The position numbers were made by a program, and so were the translations under genes. Below the pieces are notes generated by a model. It did no database searches. It saw nothing but the letters and a program-made list of their open reading frames with translations, and had not been told where the DNA came from. A stretch of DNA of 64,000 nucleotides. Source: Symbiodinium natans (lineage: Eukaryota; Sar; Dinophyceae; Suessiales; Symbiodiniaceae). The stretch is taken from the NCBI GenBank assembly GCA_905221605.1, contig CAJNDS010002523.1, positions 1,178,598 through 1,242,597 of the forward strand, read 5' to 3'. Of the stretch, positions 21,433-31,971 are shown piece after piece. Numbering within the stretch: position 1 is the stretch's first letter; each line of letters begins with the position of its first letter.

Positions 21433-21619
21433 TGGACCCTTAAGCTGGTGCCCTTGGGCTAGTAAAGATTTTTAAGGTTTAGGGTTTAGGGTAAGTAAGG
21501 GCCATATTCGGAGTATATTAAGGGGAAGCTTTAGGTCTACAACCTCATTGGTACGAGTCTTAAGGCCTTGATTCAGGGGTCCAGAGCAAGCTCTAAGAAA
21601 CTCAGACACCCTGAGACTA

Positions 21620-21840
21620 AACCCTAAACCCTAAACCCTAAACCCTAAACCCTAAACCCTAAAGCCTAAAGCCTAAAGCCTAAAGCCTAAAGCCTAAAGC
21701 CTAAAGCCTAAAGCCTAAAGCCTAAAGCCTAAAGCCTAAAGCCTAAAGCCTAAAGCCTAAAGCCTCAAGCCTCAAGCCTCAAGCCTCAAGCCTCAAGCCT
21801 AAAGCCTAAACCCTAACCCGAAACCCTAAACCCTAAACCT
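21620..21840 (-). repeat. ordered telomere-variant array: CCCTAAA, CCTAAAG, CCTCAAG, CCTAAAC
   Basis: Blocks of identical variant units (about 16 CCTAAAG and then 5 CCTCAAG) between normal CCCTAAA units, showing stepwise local amplification. Confidence 0.95.
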
Positions 21841-21850
21841 TAAACCCAAG

Positions 21851-21938
21851 GAAGTTCTGGCGGGACCCTGCCTGCGCGGTGAGCAGCAGCAAGCTCTGGG
21901 CCAAGGAGAGGTGGGCAGCTGCTAAGCCTTTCTTTGAG
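21851..21938 (+). CDS. internal exon ending at a telomeric-repeat donor
   Basis: Acceptor AAACCCAAG; 29 codons (KFWRDPACAVSSSKLW, AKERWAAAKPFFE); donor GAG|GTTTAGGG, so the intron starts with the telomeric repeat itself. The minus strand is also open but has no donor at the far end. Unrecognised. Confidence 0.45.
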
Positions 21939-21939
21939 G

Positions 21940-22310
21940 TTTAGGGTTTAGGGTTTTAGGGTTTAGGGTTTAGGAGTTTAGGAGTTTAGGGTTTAGGGCG
22001 AGGATTTAGGATTTAGGGTTTTAGGATCTTTCTTTGGGGCTTAGGGATGTGGGGTTTAGGGATGTAGGGTTTAGGGACAGCTTAGGTGGGGTTTAACAGT
22101 TTGGGGTTTAGGGTTTACGAGTTTAGAGTTTAGGGTTTAGGTATGTGGGGTTTAAGAGTATAGAGTTTAGGGTATAGGGATTTAGGGTTTAGGGATTTAG
22201 GGTTCAGGGCTTTGGGGTTTAGGGCTTCGGGGTTTAGGGATTTCGGTTTTTTTTTCAGGGTTTAGGGATTTAGGGTTTAGGGATTTAGGGAAAATATTTC
22301 AGTATATTAA
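21940..22310. other. degenerate G-rich telomeric repeat
   Basis: TTTAGGG variants with ATTTAGGG spacing throughout; nothing coding seen. Confidence 0.7.
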
Positions 22311-22367
22311 GTCTGAGAAATATAGATTATCTTAGTTTTTTAGCCACTACATATGCACAAGCAAGAC

Positions 22368-22431
22368 CCGCTTCTGAGCCTCGGTTGCACAGTGTGGAGA
22401 TCTCCGAAAGGAAGGCCATGGCCGCAGGGAC
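22368..22431 (-). CDS. internal exon, unrecognised
   Basis: Acceptor CAACTTCAG; reads VPAAMAFLSEISTLCNRG; donor near GCG|GGTCTT or one base later. The upstream side on this strand is a TTTAGGG array in C-rich sense. Function unknown. Confidence 0.45.
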
Positions 22432-22454
22432 CTGAAGTTGCCCCGTAGGGAGGG

Positions 22455-22545
22455 CTAGGGTTTAGGGTTTAGGGTTTAGGGTTTAGGGTTTAGGGTTTAG
22501 GGTTTAGGGTTTAGGGTTTAGGGTTTAGGGTTTAGGGTTTATAAA
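22455..22545 (+). repeat. (TTTAGGG)n array
   Basis: About 12 heptamers between the exons at 22.4 and 22.6 kb. Confidence 0.95.
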
Positions 22546-22564
22546 CCCAAACCTATAGGGTTCG

Positions 22565-22665
22565 CACAGCTGGGCCAACCGCTCCACAGGGCTTCTGGCT
22601 TTGGGATGATTAGAACTGCGTGATTCCTATGGGCCTTGCCGGTCTCCAGACAGTACACACCCCAA
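22565..22665 (-). CDS. possible exon, unrecognised
   Basis: The minus strand is open as VYCLETGKAHRNHAVLII followed by PKPEALWSGWPSC. It may precede the exon at 22368-22431 in one gene. Splice ends not located. Confidence 0.35.
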
Positions 22666-22719
22666 AACGTAGGCTGCCCCACAAACAACCGAACTCAAGG
22701 TCGGCACGTTTCACAGATA

Positions 22720-24060
22720 GGTTTAGGGTTTAGGGTTTAGGTGTGAGTGTTTAGGGTTTAGGGTTTAGGCTTTAGGGTTTAGGGTTTAGGGTTTAGGGTT
22801 TAGGGTTTAGGGACTTGAGGGTTTAGGGCTCGGGAGCTAGTGCAAGAGTTTAGAGTTCATTTAGGAGCAGGAGGATTTAAGGCTCAGCGGTTCATGGGGT
22901 CGCCGGAGTGAGAGCTGATTCGTTGAGCGGTGGAGGCTTGAGAGGTCTTCAACCGCAAGCCCGAAGCCCCGACCCCTAAACCCTAAACCCTGAACCCTAA
23001 AGCCGCCCCTAAACTGCTGTTTTGTTTCGGAGTTCCAGGCTCCGTGTGGTAGCTGAGCCTGTGAGTTCTAGTAAAAACTCCCAAACGTGAATTTTTACAC
23101 ACCGTACAAAAAACCAAAAAACCCTAAGCCCCCAACCTGAAATCCCGTTTACAGCAGGTCGCTAAACCTTCTATGGCGCACCTCCCGCACCTTCCTTCCC
23201 CCCCAAACTCTATTGCAACAGTCTCGTGGTGCCTCGTCCAGATGATCCCTAACCCTACACCCTAAACCCTAAACCCTAAACCCCAAACCCTAAACCCTAA
23301 ACCCTTCGGGTTCAGGGGGCTCTCTGGGCTTCATTCCGAGGTCAGGAATGGTTCAGGCGAGCCCTGAAACCCGTCGAAAGCCTGAAGCTGGACTGGAAGC
23401 CCAAAACCCATCTAAACCCTAAACCCTAAACCCTAAACCCCAAACCCTAAACCCTAAACCCTAAACCCTAGACCCTAAACCCCTAAACCCTAAACAGCTC
23501 AGATCCCACAAGCCCTGGGCTCCAGGCACTGGGGACCAACCTGCCTGCTACCGCCTGTCTCGGACGCGAGGTGGCTACCAAGGGTAGGGATTAGGGTTTA
23601 GGGTTTAGGGTTTAGGGTTAAGGGTTTAGGGTTTTAGGGTTTAGGGTTTAGGGTTTAGGGTTTAGGGTTTAGGGTTTAGGGTTTAGGGTTTAGGGTTTAG
23701 GGTTTAGGGTTTAGGGTTTAGGGTTTGATCGCTCACACTCGGACACACCAGGCGAGGCACTAGGCCAGTAGTTCGCGTTGCAATGCCCTAAGAGATTGGG
23801 TTTAGGGTTTTGGGCTCAGAGTCAAAAGATTTCAGGGTCTTGGGTGTTGTTCAGAGGCTTGGATGCAAAGGGTTCTGCTTCGGTTCGGGTGCCCTAAGCG
23901 CCGAAAATTCTAAACCCAAAACCCAAAACCATAAATTCTAAACCCTAAGCCCGAAGCCATAAATTCTAAACCCTAAGCCCTAAAAGTTCTAACCCTAAGC
24001 CCTAAACCCTAAACCCTAAGCCCTAAGCCCTAAACCCTAAACCCTAAACCCTAAACCCTA
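22720..24060. other. telomeric tracts and unique blocks
   Basis: G-rich 22720-22815 and 23588-23728, C-rich 22975-23005, 23255-23300, 23415-23490, 23995-24072. The block 23495-23585 is open on both strands and unassigned. 22860-22970 has a weak minus frame (GLRLKTSQASTAQRISS). Confidence 0.5.
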
Positions 24061-24079
24061 AACCCTAAACCCTGTTCAG

Positions 24080-24183
24080 GGATGCTGGGGCCCCGAGGGA
24101 TGCTGAGGGCGTCCTGAAGCAGATCAGATCTCTGTGCCTGACGACGTCGGCCCTTGAGCTTATCGGCCTAAGCCCCAAGCTGG
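24080..24183 (+). CDS. internal exon, unrecognised
   Basis: Acceptor CTGTTCAG; reads DAGAPRDAEGVLKQIRSL, CLTTSALELIGLSPK; donor CTGG|GTTTAGGG directly into a telomeric array. The minus strand is also open but Arg/Gln rich and less protein-like. Confidence 0.45.
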
Positions 24184-24285
24184 GTTTAGGGTTTAGGGTT
24201 TAGGGTTTAGGGTTTAGGGTTTAGGGTTTAGGGTTTAGGGTTTAGGGGGTTTAGACCCTTAACCCTAACCCCTAAACCCTCAACC

Positions 24286-24351
24286 CTACAACTCCAGAGC
24301 CTTTTGCATCGCCGTGCTTGTGGCGGCCGCCAACTCGTGAGGCTCGCATAC
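24286..24351 (-). CDS. possible terminal exon
   Basis: After GGAAGAAG the minus strand reads VCEPHELAAATSTAMQKALEL and then TAG. GAAG|GTATGC could instead be a donor, so the call is tentative. Confidence 0.35.
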   Translation of the reverse strand, partial: VCEPHELAAATSTAMQKALEL

Positions 24352-24555
24352 CTTCTTCCGCGGACTTCGGGGGTTTGGGGGGTTGTTGGGGTTCGCCGGG
24401 TTTGGGGTTTAGCGGGTTGGTGGGGTTGCTGGGGTTTGTTGGGGGGGGGGGGGGGGGGGGGACAGCCTTTTCGGGTTTGGAATTCTTCTCACTTGGCTTT
24501 TAGGGTTTTAGGAGTTTGGGGTTTACGGGTCACAGGTTGAAGCTCGCTGGTTCTT

Positions 24556-24629
24556 AGTAGGGAACGAGGGAATGTTGTACCCTTTGTACTAGAGTATATA
24601 GAGGGCCCTCAGTCCCTCATTCCCTACCA
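24556..24629. mobile_element. family-B TIR element
   Basis: Inverted ends AGTAGGGAACGAGGGAATG / CATTCCCTACC and TCCCTCAT; about 74 bp; introner-like size. Confidence 0.55.
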
Positions 24630-24687
24630 AGGTCCAGGGGGTGAAGGGTTCTTTAGGGTTTAGAGGCTATGGCTTTAGGGCATTCAG

Positions 24688-25032
24688 GTTTCGTCGTCGG
24701 TTCAAAGTCGGCCGCGGCTGGGGAAGAATTCGGAATCTACGGAAGTTCTGATGCTCATCCAACAGACTTGCGCCAAAACGGCCCTGACAAGACAAGTAGT
24801 AGACAAGAATCGTCCGCTGCAGCCTACAACCTCTGCCTGGGACTCTCTGTACCTACAGTTTTATGGGTTACACCTATGAACTAAGAGGTCGTTACGTAAA
24901 CTGTCGGTAAGTAGAGTCCGAGGCAAACAGGAAGCTACCATCGGCGCGCCTCACGCAGAGGCACCAGGGCACAGGGCGTTTGCCCAGCTCGAACCTCGTC
25001 CTGTCTTTGTGACCGTTTGCTTGTCTCTCTAA
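24688..25032 (+). CDS. 3' end of a two-exon gene with a GC-AG introner intron
   Basis: Exon 24688-24834 (acceptor CATTCAG) reads VSSSVQSRPRLGKNSEST, EVLMLIQQTCAKTALTRQ, VVDKNRPLQPTTS. The intron 24835-24930 is a complete family-C TIR element starting GCCTGGGAC and ending CAAACAG. Exon 24931-25032 reads EATIGAPHAEAPGHRAFA and on to TAA. Both joins are phase 0, so removing the element gives one continuous frame. No family recognised. Confidence 0.6.
24835..24930 (+). mobile_element. family-C TIR element, forms a GC-AG intron
   Basis: Ends CCTGGGACTCTCTGTACCTA / GGTAAGTAGAGTCCGAGG. It is exactly the intron of the gene at 24688-25032. Confidence 0.7.
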
Positions 25033-25264
25033 GCGGGGGATGCCCAAGCGCGGGACTTGGGGGTTCAAGCTACCGGCTTAGGTTCAGTGTTTAGGGTTTA
25101 TAGGTTATTCACACGTATGGGCCAATCAGTCACAAGCTGGGACCACAAATTGGCCACTACTTTCCACTCAAAATTGCCTCGAACTTCAAACTCCAAACCA
25201 AAACCCAAGAAGGTTCAGCCCCAACTACAAACCTTCATCCGTACCCCAAGCCTTGAATCTTGAA

Positions 25265-25828
25265 CTACAGGAAACTCACGAAGCAAACTCGAAGCTCAGG
25301 AACCCAAGCCCACCCCTTGCCGTGGGACAGCATCCCCCAAGCCCTAATTTCCTCGTCATGGGACAGAATCCCCCAAGCCCGGGGCGCGAAAACCCACCAA
25401 AGCCCCGTCAAGCGCAGCCTGCAAGTTCTGCAGTAAGCCAAACAAAAGGACCTTTCAAGGCTGGACTTTTTTTCGGGTCTTGGACATCTTTCTGCGATGT
25501 TCAACAAGTTGTTCTTGCGCCCTTGTTTTAACCCTGCCAAACCCACTGTGCGAGTAAGGCTGAGGGTTGTGGATCTGGGGGTGTGCCACATGCATTCTGC
25601 AAGTTTGCAACATGTCGGACAGCTCCACCCCCAGCAGTGTGCTTGCAACCGGGGTGGAGGCGCCCCACGGTGCGAAGCTGTCATGAAGAACGGCTTCGAC
25701 GCCTTGGCACGAACCGGCCATAGCAAATCCGCCGGATTGTTTGGGCGATTTACGCAAGCCCCAAGATGCGCAAGTGAGGGCAGCACCCAGGTTTTGCCGA
25801 AGCTCATCCCAAACCTGTCATGAAACAT
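25265..25828 (-). other. overlapping open frames, coding strand unresolved
   Basis: Non-repetitive DNA with a 187-codon frame and a 100-codon frame on minus and a 108-codon frame (25497-25823) on plus. The 100-codon minus frame (AMAGSCQGVEAVLHD...) is the most protein-like to my eye. A 37-bp imperfect tandem repeat lies at about 25320-25385. No motif settles the matter. Confidence 0.3.
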
Positions 25829-26052
25829 AGCGTTAATGACTGTTGACTCAAACCCTGTAAACCCTATACTTCCTGTAAACCCTATAGACCCTAAATTAGC
25901 CTATAAACCTTAAATCCTCGACCCTATAAACCCCAGACCCTAAACCCGAAACCCTACACCCTGCACCCTAAACCCGAAGCCCTAAACTCTAAAACCCCTA
26001 AATGGGTCATATACTAAGTACCCCGAACCCGCCAAGTAGGCATATGAGTGTT

Positions 26053-26400
26053 TTAAGCAATGCCCCTGAGCTGCCGTGAGGGCTTGGAGGCCTCGTGCAT
26101 GGCGGCACCACAGGAATCCTGGAGCTTGAAGGTGCCGGTAGATTCGGGTTTAGGGTTTAGGGTGGTTTAGGGTTTAGGGTTCAGGGTTTGGGGTTTAGGG
26201 TTTAGGGCTGAGTATCCAGCCTGACTTCCTCCGGGCAGCATGTTCACCACGATGTCCGCCAGTTTCGCCACCTGCACATGGATCGCGTCACTCTTTTGTT
26301 ATTTTACTGGTACGTACTATGCATTCACAATGTTCGAGTGTCTGGCAGCAGTGGCCACGTCGCACCGGCCATGGCCTGCGGAAAGCAGTAGTTGCGCCAT
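26053..26400 (-). CDS. 3' part of a multi-exon gene, unrecognised
   Basis: Candidate exons on minus: about 26335-26400 (AQLLLSAGHGRCDVATAA, RHSNI), a 58-nt intron GTGAATGC...ATGTGCAG, then 26227-26278 (VAKLADIVVNMLPGGSQ) and about 26053-26142 (ESTGTFKLQDSCGAAMHE, ASKPSRQLRGIA, stop). Between the last two lies telomeric repeat. The plus strand also has a long frame that can be spliced across the element at 26409-26502 (ITV joined to LLGNILHQSLCLWFRRP), so strand is not certain. Confidence 0.4.
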
Positions 26401-26408
26401 CACTGTGT

Positions 26409-26502
26409 GTACTATAAGGGTCGGAATGATCGGAATAGTTGCTGATCGTATTCCCGAAGGGTCCTGGAATAAATATACTACAACTTCAGGCCCTTATAGT
26501 AC
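26409..26502. mobile_element. TIR element, introner-like (GTACTATAAGGG ends)
   Basis: 94 bp with inverted ends GTACTATAAGGGtc / ggCCCTTATAGTAC. It has GT at the start and AG near the end on either strand, so it could be spliced. It sits inside otherwise coding-like sequence. Confidence 0.6.
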
Positions 26503-26841
26503 TCGGAAACATACTGCACCAATCACTCTGCCTGTGGTTTCGGCGACCACGGACTCCAACAAAGTCCTCCATTTCATGGGTTGCTTTGCAGGTGATCTTG
26601 CAACAACTATATAGGCCGCCACAGGCACACATTGCTCTCTTGAAGTTGGCACCACCCGGCTTTAAAAAAGCAGCATGGCATGCAAATGGTCACAAATTGC
26701 CGGCCAACAGCGAGAAACGCAACCCTAAACCCTAAACCCTAAACCCTAAACCCTCCTAAACTCTAAACCCTAAACCCTAAACCCTAATCCCTAAACCCTA
26801 AACCCAAATCCCCCCACCCTAAACCCTAAACCCTAAACCGC

Positions 26842-26935
26842 TCCTCCACTGCACTTGGCTTGGCTTGCTCCTGGCCTGGTTCCAAAGCGGCACAGCTGGC
26901 TTGAACGGAAGAAGTGTCCATGTTTCTTGAAGGAG
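26842..26935 (-). CDS. possible exon, unrecognised
   Basis: Minus frame reads NMDTSSVQASCAALEPGQ, EQAKPSAVEERF between two CCCTAAA tracts. Low-complexity Ala/Ser/Glu composition. The Met could be a start. Confidence 0.4.
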
Positions 26936-27065
26936 CAAGGCCACTCTAAACCCTAAACCCTAAACCCTAAACCCTGAAAACTCAATCCTCAACCAATATT
27001 AAGTGGCTGTCCTTTAAGAGGGGACGAGCATGGGCTGCAGCTTCAGGGAGCCCGGCGCGCACACC

Positions 27066-27130
27066 CTTCAAATTTTACTTTAGGGTTTAGGGTTTAGGGT
27101 TTAGGGTTTAGGGTTTAGGGTTTAGGGTTT
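27066..27130 (+). repeat. (TTTAGGG)n array
   Basis: About 8 heptamers next to a family-D element. Confidence 0.9.
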
Positions 27131-27306
27131 CCTCGGGATGTTCCCCCCTTACACTAACAGTCCTGAATAGGGATTAGAGTGCCTCCGAATAGGGATTAGA
27201 GTGCCTCCGAATAGGGATTAGAGTGCCCTGAACAGGGATTCGAGTGCCTCCGAATAAAAAATCCTTGTTTTGAAGGACTTTTAGTATAAGGGGGGAAGGT
27301 CCCAAC
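27131..27306. mobile_element. family-D TIR element expanded by internal tandem repeat
   Basis: Starts CGGGATGTTCCCCCCTTACA and ends TTTTAGTATAAGGGGGGAAG. GAATAGGGATTAGAGTGCCT is repeated three to four times inside, so this copy is longer than its relatives. Confidence 0.7.
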
Positions 27307-27307
27307 C

Positions 27308-27412
27308 TGAACCCTGGGTCACGGCGTGGAATGGCCCGAAGTGTCCAAGCGCAAGGACCTCCAATAGACCGGTGCCGGACAAGATCTTTTCTTTTTTTAC
27401 TCGCCACTTGCC
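27308..27412 (-). CDS. possible exon, basic
   Basis: Minus frame VASKKRKDLVRHRSIGGP, CAWTLRAIPRRDPG. KKRK would suit a nuclear localisation signal. It adjoins a family-D element on its 3' side. Confidence 0.3.
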
Positions 27413-27494
27413 CTAAACCCGAAACCGTAAAGCCTGAAGCCTAAAGCCTCGACCCTAAATCCTGAATGAAACGGTTGGCCCGAATCCAGTGGGT

Positions 27495-27715
27495 GCCGTC
27501 ATCTCAAAACGCCTGGAACCCTATGGACCCAGAAGATGCCTAGGAATAAACAGGTGCCCTTGCCTCTGTCAATGCTGCCGTGGTCAGTATCCGCGCCAGC
27601 GCCGTCAGACTTGGTGCCTGCCACACTTTTCATGCACATGCAAGCGAAACCCTTGCCAGGACCCTCCTTTTCAAAAGAAACCCGACGGCTTCCCTTACTG
27701 CCCAGATCCCAAACG
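27495..27715. other. coding-like segment, strand unresolved
   Basis: Plus has two long frames (KQVPLPLSMLPWSVSAPA...). Minus has an open frame reading EGPGKGFACMCMKSVAGT, KSDGAGADTDHGSIDRGK. No splice sites or homology decide. Confidence 0.3.
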
Positions 27716-27864
27716 CTAAACCCAAGACCCCAAACCCTTACCCTATAAACCTATGGGGGGTGTCCTAAAATAGGGGGTACCTTGTTGGGGCCCTTATTAT
27801 CAGGGAATCCTACTATTTAGGATTTAAGGGTCTATGTTTGGGGACCCGTCTGTTTCCCCACCCT

Positions 27865-28050
27865 CCGTGTGGGGTTGTTAGATTTTACTCCAACTCTTCT
27901 CCTCGCCCGGTCTACTCCTCGCCCAACCTCAAAATCTCCCTGGAGTGCCCCAGGGTGGAGTGTCTCCAGTGCACAGCTCCAGAGTTTCCCTGGAGTGCCC
28001 AAAACCATGGAGTGCCCAACCCCAGAGTATCTCTACCAAAAGAGGCTGGG
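27865..28050 (-). repeat. family-H minisatellite element, reverse copy
   Basis: Begins GTGTGGGGTTGTTAGATTTT and then carries repeats of TCCCTGGAGTGCCCaacc. It is the inverse of the copies at 30405-30945. Confidence 0.7.
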
Positions 28051-28229
28051 GAAACCCTAAACCCCAAACCCTAAACCCTAAACCAATATTTTTTGTCTTT
28101 AACCCCCCCCGATCAGGAAGAACTTGCAACGCGCCAAGCCTGTGCCCACAAGGCCCGGCATCGATTCTCTTGCTGCCACGTCCTCAGGCGCTGTCAGGAA
28201 CTATAAGATTCCCATGAATCAGAATAGGA

Positions 28230-28965
28230 TTCTTGTGTAAGTTAAATTTTGATCGGACCCTTGTTATCTTTAAGATTAGTTGGGTTCCAGATATGCGCGC
28301 TCACGGAACTCTGCTGGCAAACTCGAAGGAGCACAAGTGCCTGCGCGCCGTCACGTGTATGTGCTCATGCGTGCATGAGCGTGCGTGCATGCGAGGATGT
28401 GAGAGTGTGTGTGTGTGTGTGTGTGTGTGTTTTGTTTTTCTTGTTTTTTTTGTGTGTTTGTGTTTGTTTGTGTGTGTGTGTTCTCGCGCGTGATTGCGTG
28501 ACTGTGTACGTTTTCGTATCTTGTGTGGAATGCAAGACAAAGCAGTACAACAGCTGAGTTCCAAACACTCGCTCTTGTTCAACGTGGCTCACCCAAGCAT
28601 ACCTTCCACCACGGCCAAGGATCGAATCAGCTGTCCCTGAACATACAATGACGGGCAGCAGCATACGCCTCCAGGAAGGAGCTGTCGGAGGTGACCGCGA
28701 AGCCTTTGTGCGCGCACACAAGTTCAACGATGCGCAAGGCCGACACATGTGATTTGGAGTGGCAGCAGACACAGGATGTCACAACATGTGCCTGAGCATA
28801 CAAGTGATAAACGCCACGCCAGTTGCTGACGGCAACCTGGCAAGAAAAATGCCCAACACCATGCACTTTGCAATCCTGACGCCCCGTGCCTCCTCGCCAG
28901 TTGGAAGTGTTGGTGCAGAAGCATATGCCCCAGCAAGACAGTGCAGCAGCGCGGTGGCATGAAGA
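28230..28965. other. non-telomeric segment with GT microsatellite; no gene recognised
   Basis: Contains (GT)n and related T/G-rich simple sequence at about 28402-28490 and unique sequence to 28965. ORFs of 60-135 codons overlap on both strands, but those through the GT repeat are artefacts. A CCCTAAA tract follows at 28985. Confidence 0.4.
28402..28490 (+). repeat. (GT)n microsatellite
   Basis: (TG)n with TTTG interruptions. Confidence 0.9.
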
Positions 28966-28984
28966 AGATGTGCCTCGGAAGTAG

Positions 28985-29050
28985 CCTAAACCCTAAACCC
29001 TAAACCCTAAACCCTAAACCCTAAACCCTAAACCCTAAACCCTAAACCCC
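28985..29050 (-). repeat. (CCCTAAA)n array
   Basis: About 9 heptamers. Confidence 0.95.
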
Positions 29051-29660
29051 ATGGGAGTTGCTTGTTGGCCTCCCAAGCTTAAGGTCCTGGCTGCATCGAC
29101 CATTTTGTCGACCAACCGGCGTCTTGCCTGTTGCACAAACCTGGTGGGCTTCGGGGTACAATGAGGGCACACACCCAAGCAAGTCTGAGAAAAGAATGCG
29201 CCTGCCTTGCCACGATTGCTTGCGCAGCCACCATGCCCACTGGACAACGTCTCCTTGGCATGTGTTGTTTGCGTATGGCTTCCGTGGGCTATTACTTAGC
29301 TACATTATATGCTTTCTTACCCCACATCAAACTCCTTAATGTTTTGGATTGCTCGGTCACTCTTCTTTTAGAACCAAGCGGCTGGGAGAGCTGAACGTAT
29401 GCAACAGCCCTGTGCAACGGCAGCACGGTGCCTGGTGCCCACCAACGTCCGACGGATTCCGCTGAGGTGTCCCCGTCAGATACCTTGTTTGTCTAAGGCG
29501 CAAACATCGTCCGGAATACTGAGGCGAAACTGGTTGGTACACAAATATGCAAAAAATGGCAGACAAATGCGAGTGTTGAGAAAACAGGTCCACCGACCTT
29601 ACCCCTCCCCCCTTATACAATGTCCAAAACAACGAAGTATATACATATGCACGGTGTGAG
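29050..29660. other. unique segment, no gene recognised
   Basis: Several frames of 60-93 codons overlap on both strands. None has recognised motifs or convincing splice ends. It may be transposon-derived like the rest of the 28-37 kb island. Confidence 0.3.
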
Positions 29661-29664
29661 TTTG

Positions 29665-29958
29665 TGTTTAGGGTTTGGGGGTTAGGGTTAGGGTTTAGGG
29701 TTTAGGGTTTAGGGTTTAGGGTTTAGGGTTTAGGGTTTAGGGTTTAGGGTTTAGGGTTTAGGGTTTAGGGTTTAGGGTTTAGGGTTTAGGGTCAAGACCA
29801 ACAGGTCAAAGCAGTGCATTCCACGGGGCCAAATCCAACAGCCCTTGATTGTGGTATCGGACCATGTCGTCACACAACATCACCTTGAAAGCAAGTGGGT
29901 TTAGGGTTTAAGGAGGGTTTAGGGTTTAGGGTTTAGGGTTTAGGGTTTAGGGTTTAGC
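29665..29958 (+). repeat. (TTTAGGG)n arrays
   Basis: Two arrays, 29665-29795 and 29895-29958, separated by 100 bp; the last before the telomere-poor island. Confidence 0.95.
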
Positions 29959-30404
29959 CCGCCTTGCTCCGCACAGAAGGATCAGGGTGGTGGTCAACAC
30001 GCACGGAAAATTCATGCCTTAATGGTCCATGTTGCCAGAAGGCAGCATGTTTCGTGCCATGTAAGTTGCCACTGCAAAAGCAACCTGAAACATCAAACGC
30101 TGAATGTGAACCATGTTGCAGCATTCGTTGGGCAACTGGTGAAACCGTGTCAGCGATAATATCGGCGAAGTACACGCACGGGAAGGAGCATTCCTTAACA
30201 CATGCTGACATAACGGTGCTGATCGTAATTTGATTTAATGCATTCACTCGTGAAGAAAATTTGCTGCGTTCGTTCCTTCAATACGCTGCTTTGCTCCGTG
30301 GTGACCGCTGAACAGGCCTGCATTATACGCGTATTGTGCGCATGAATTCGGGCTTCTTATGCGTGAATGAAACGAGCACCAAAAAAAAACACTCTCTCTG
30401 ATCC

Positions 30405-30945
30405 TCTTTGGGTAAAGATACTCTAAGGTTGGGCACTCCAGGGACACTCTGGGGCTGGACCTGGACATTTCAGGGACACTCTGTGGGGCTGGTCACTGCA
30501 GGGACGCTCTGGAAGAGCTGAATTAAAAAAAAAAAAAATAAAATCTAACAACCCCACACCGAGGGCGGGAATAATCAATTGAACATTATAATGATAAATG
30601 ACTCGTTAATTGAATATGCGAGAATACATCTGCAAATCATTTACGGAGAAGGGCCACAACGTGAAGAAAATTATTTTGCTTCGAACATCGCCAATACTCT
30701 GGGGTTGGGCACTCCAGGGAGACTCTGGGGCTGGGCACTCCGGGGGTTGGGCACTCCAGGAAAAATCTGAGGTTGGGCACTCCAGGGAGACTCTGGGGTT
30801 GGGCACGCCAGGGAGACTCTGGGGTTGGGCACTCCAGGGACCTTTGCGGTTGGGCACTCCAGGGATGAGATGGGATGAGCGCGGAGCAGACTGGGCGAGG
30901 AGAAGGGTTGAGCTTAAAAATCTAACAGCCCCACACCGACATATT
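30405..30945 (+). repeat. family-H minisatellite elements, two copies
   Basis: About 26-bp units GGTTGGGCACTCCAGGGAGA plus CTCTGG, several at 30690-30865 and three diverged ones at 30425-30515. Each copy ends in AAAATCTAACARCCCCACAC. Confidence 0.85.
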
Positions 30946-31587
30946 GATGCCAAATTTGCGCCTGCGTGATTGCAGTCTCGTCGGCACTACGGCAGCTGAA
31001 TGTTGTTCTACATTCTTAGCTAAGCCAAGGTCGTAGGGTTCCCTTGCGCCTCGCCCTTCGTGCTAGTGTTCGGCCATGCCGGCAAACATGCTAGCTACAA
31101 AACGTGGTGCCGACAGTGATTTTTTACAAGGCTTCTGGAGTATTGTACTATGTACTCGCGTCTGGCTATCCAGAGTGATTGTTGGAGCAAACGCTATAGA
31201 CTACTCTAGAACTTGAAGCTTTGAAAGCTTGGTTATAGTTCTAGCAGACGTTCCTTGTGCCCTTGCGCCCCCTTGCGCCATGCTGGTTTTTAGCGCCATG
31301 GTTACACGAAAGCAACATACGTGTGGCCGGCCGAATTGAACACAAAAAGGCGGGGATTTCGAACAACGCCCATCCGCCAGCAGGTCGCCGGATCGGCACT
31401 TCGGCGCCGTCGCTACGGGGCGCACCGGCAGTTCCAGCAACGTGGTTGCGTGGGCTTTCCCTGCCACCAGTGAAGCGACACCCATCCATCGGCGAACCGA
31501 CGCACGCCCTGCTGCACCCCGTACCTTGCGAGCATGTCAGCCAGACTGCGCATTTTGCCTACGGAACTTCCTGCAAGGTTTCTCTCT

Positions 31588-31701
31588 CGTGTGTGTGTGT
31601 GTGTGTGTGTGTGCACGTGTATGCACGTTTGTGTGTGTGTGTGTGTGTGTGTGTGCACGCGTGTGTGCACGCGTGCGTGCACGTGTGTTTGCACGTGTGT
31701 G

Positions 31702-31744
<43 letters not shown>

Positions 31745-31899
31745 GCAAGTGCGTGTGCAAGTGTGTGTGCAAGTGTGTGTGCAAGTGTGTGTGTGCAAGT
31801 GTGTGTGCAAGTGTGTGTGCAAGTGTGTGTGCAAGTGTGTGTGTATGTGTGTGTATGTGTGTGTATGTGTGTGTATATGTGTGTATGTGTGTGTATGTG

Positions 31900-31971
<72 letters not shown>

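Larger units (their letters stand above)
18585..21845. other. mosaic of short telomeric tracts and unique blocks
   Basis: Tracts at 18930-18965 (+), 19375-19420 (+), 19700-19755 (-), 19855-19905 (-), 20108-20140 (-), 20805-20830 (-), 21095-21140 (-). CCATAAAC variants at 19155-19290. The blocks 19765-19850, 20035-20110 and 20150-20230 are open on one or both strands and may be exons, but none could be oriented. Confidence 0.45.
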
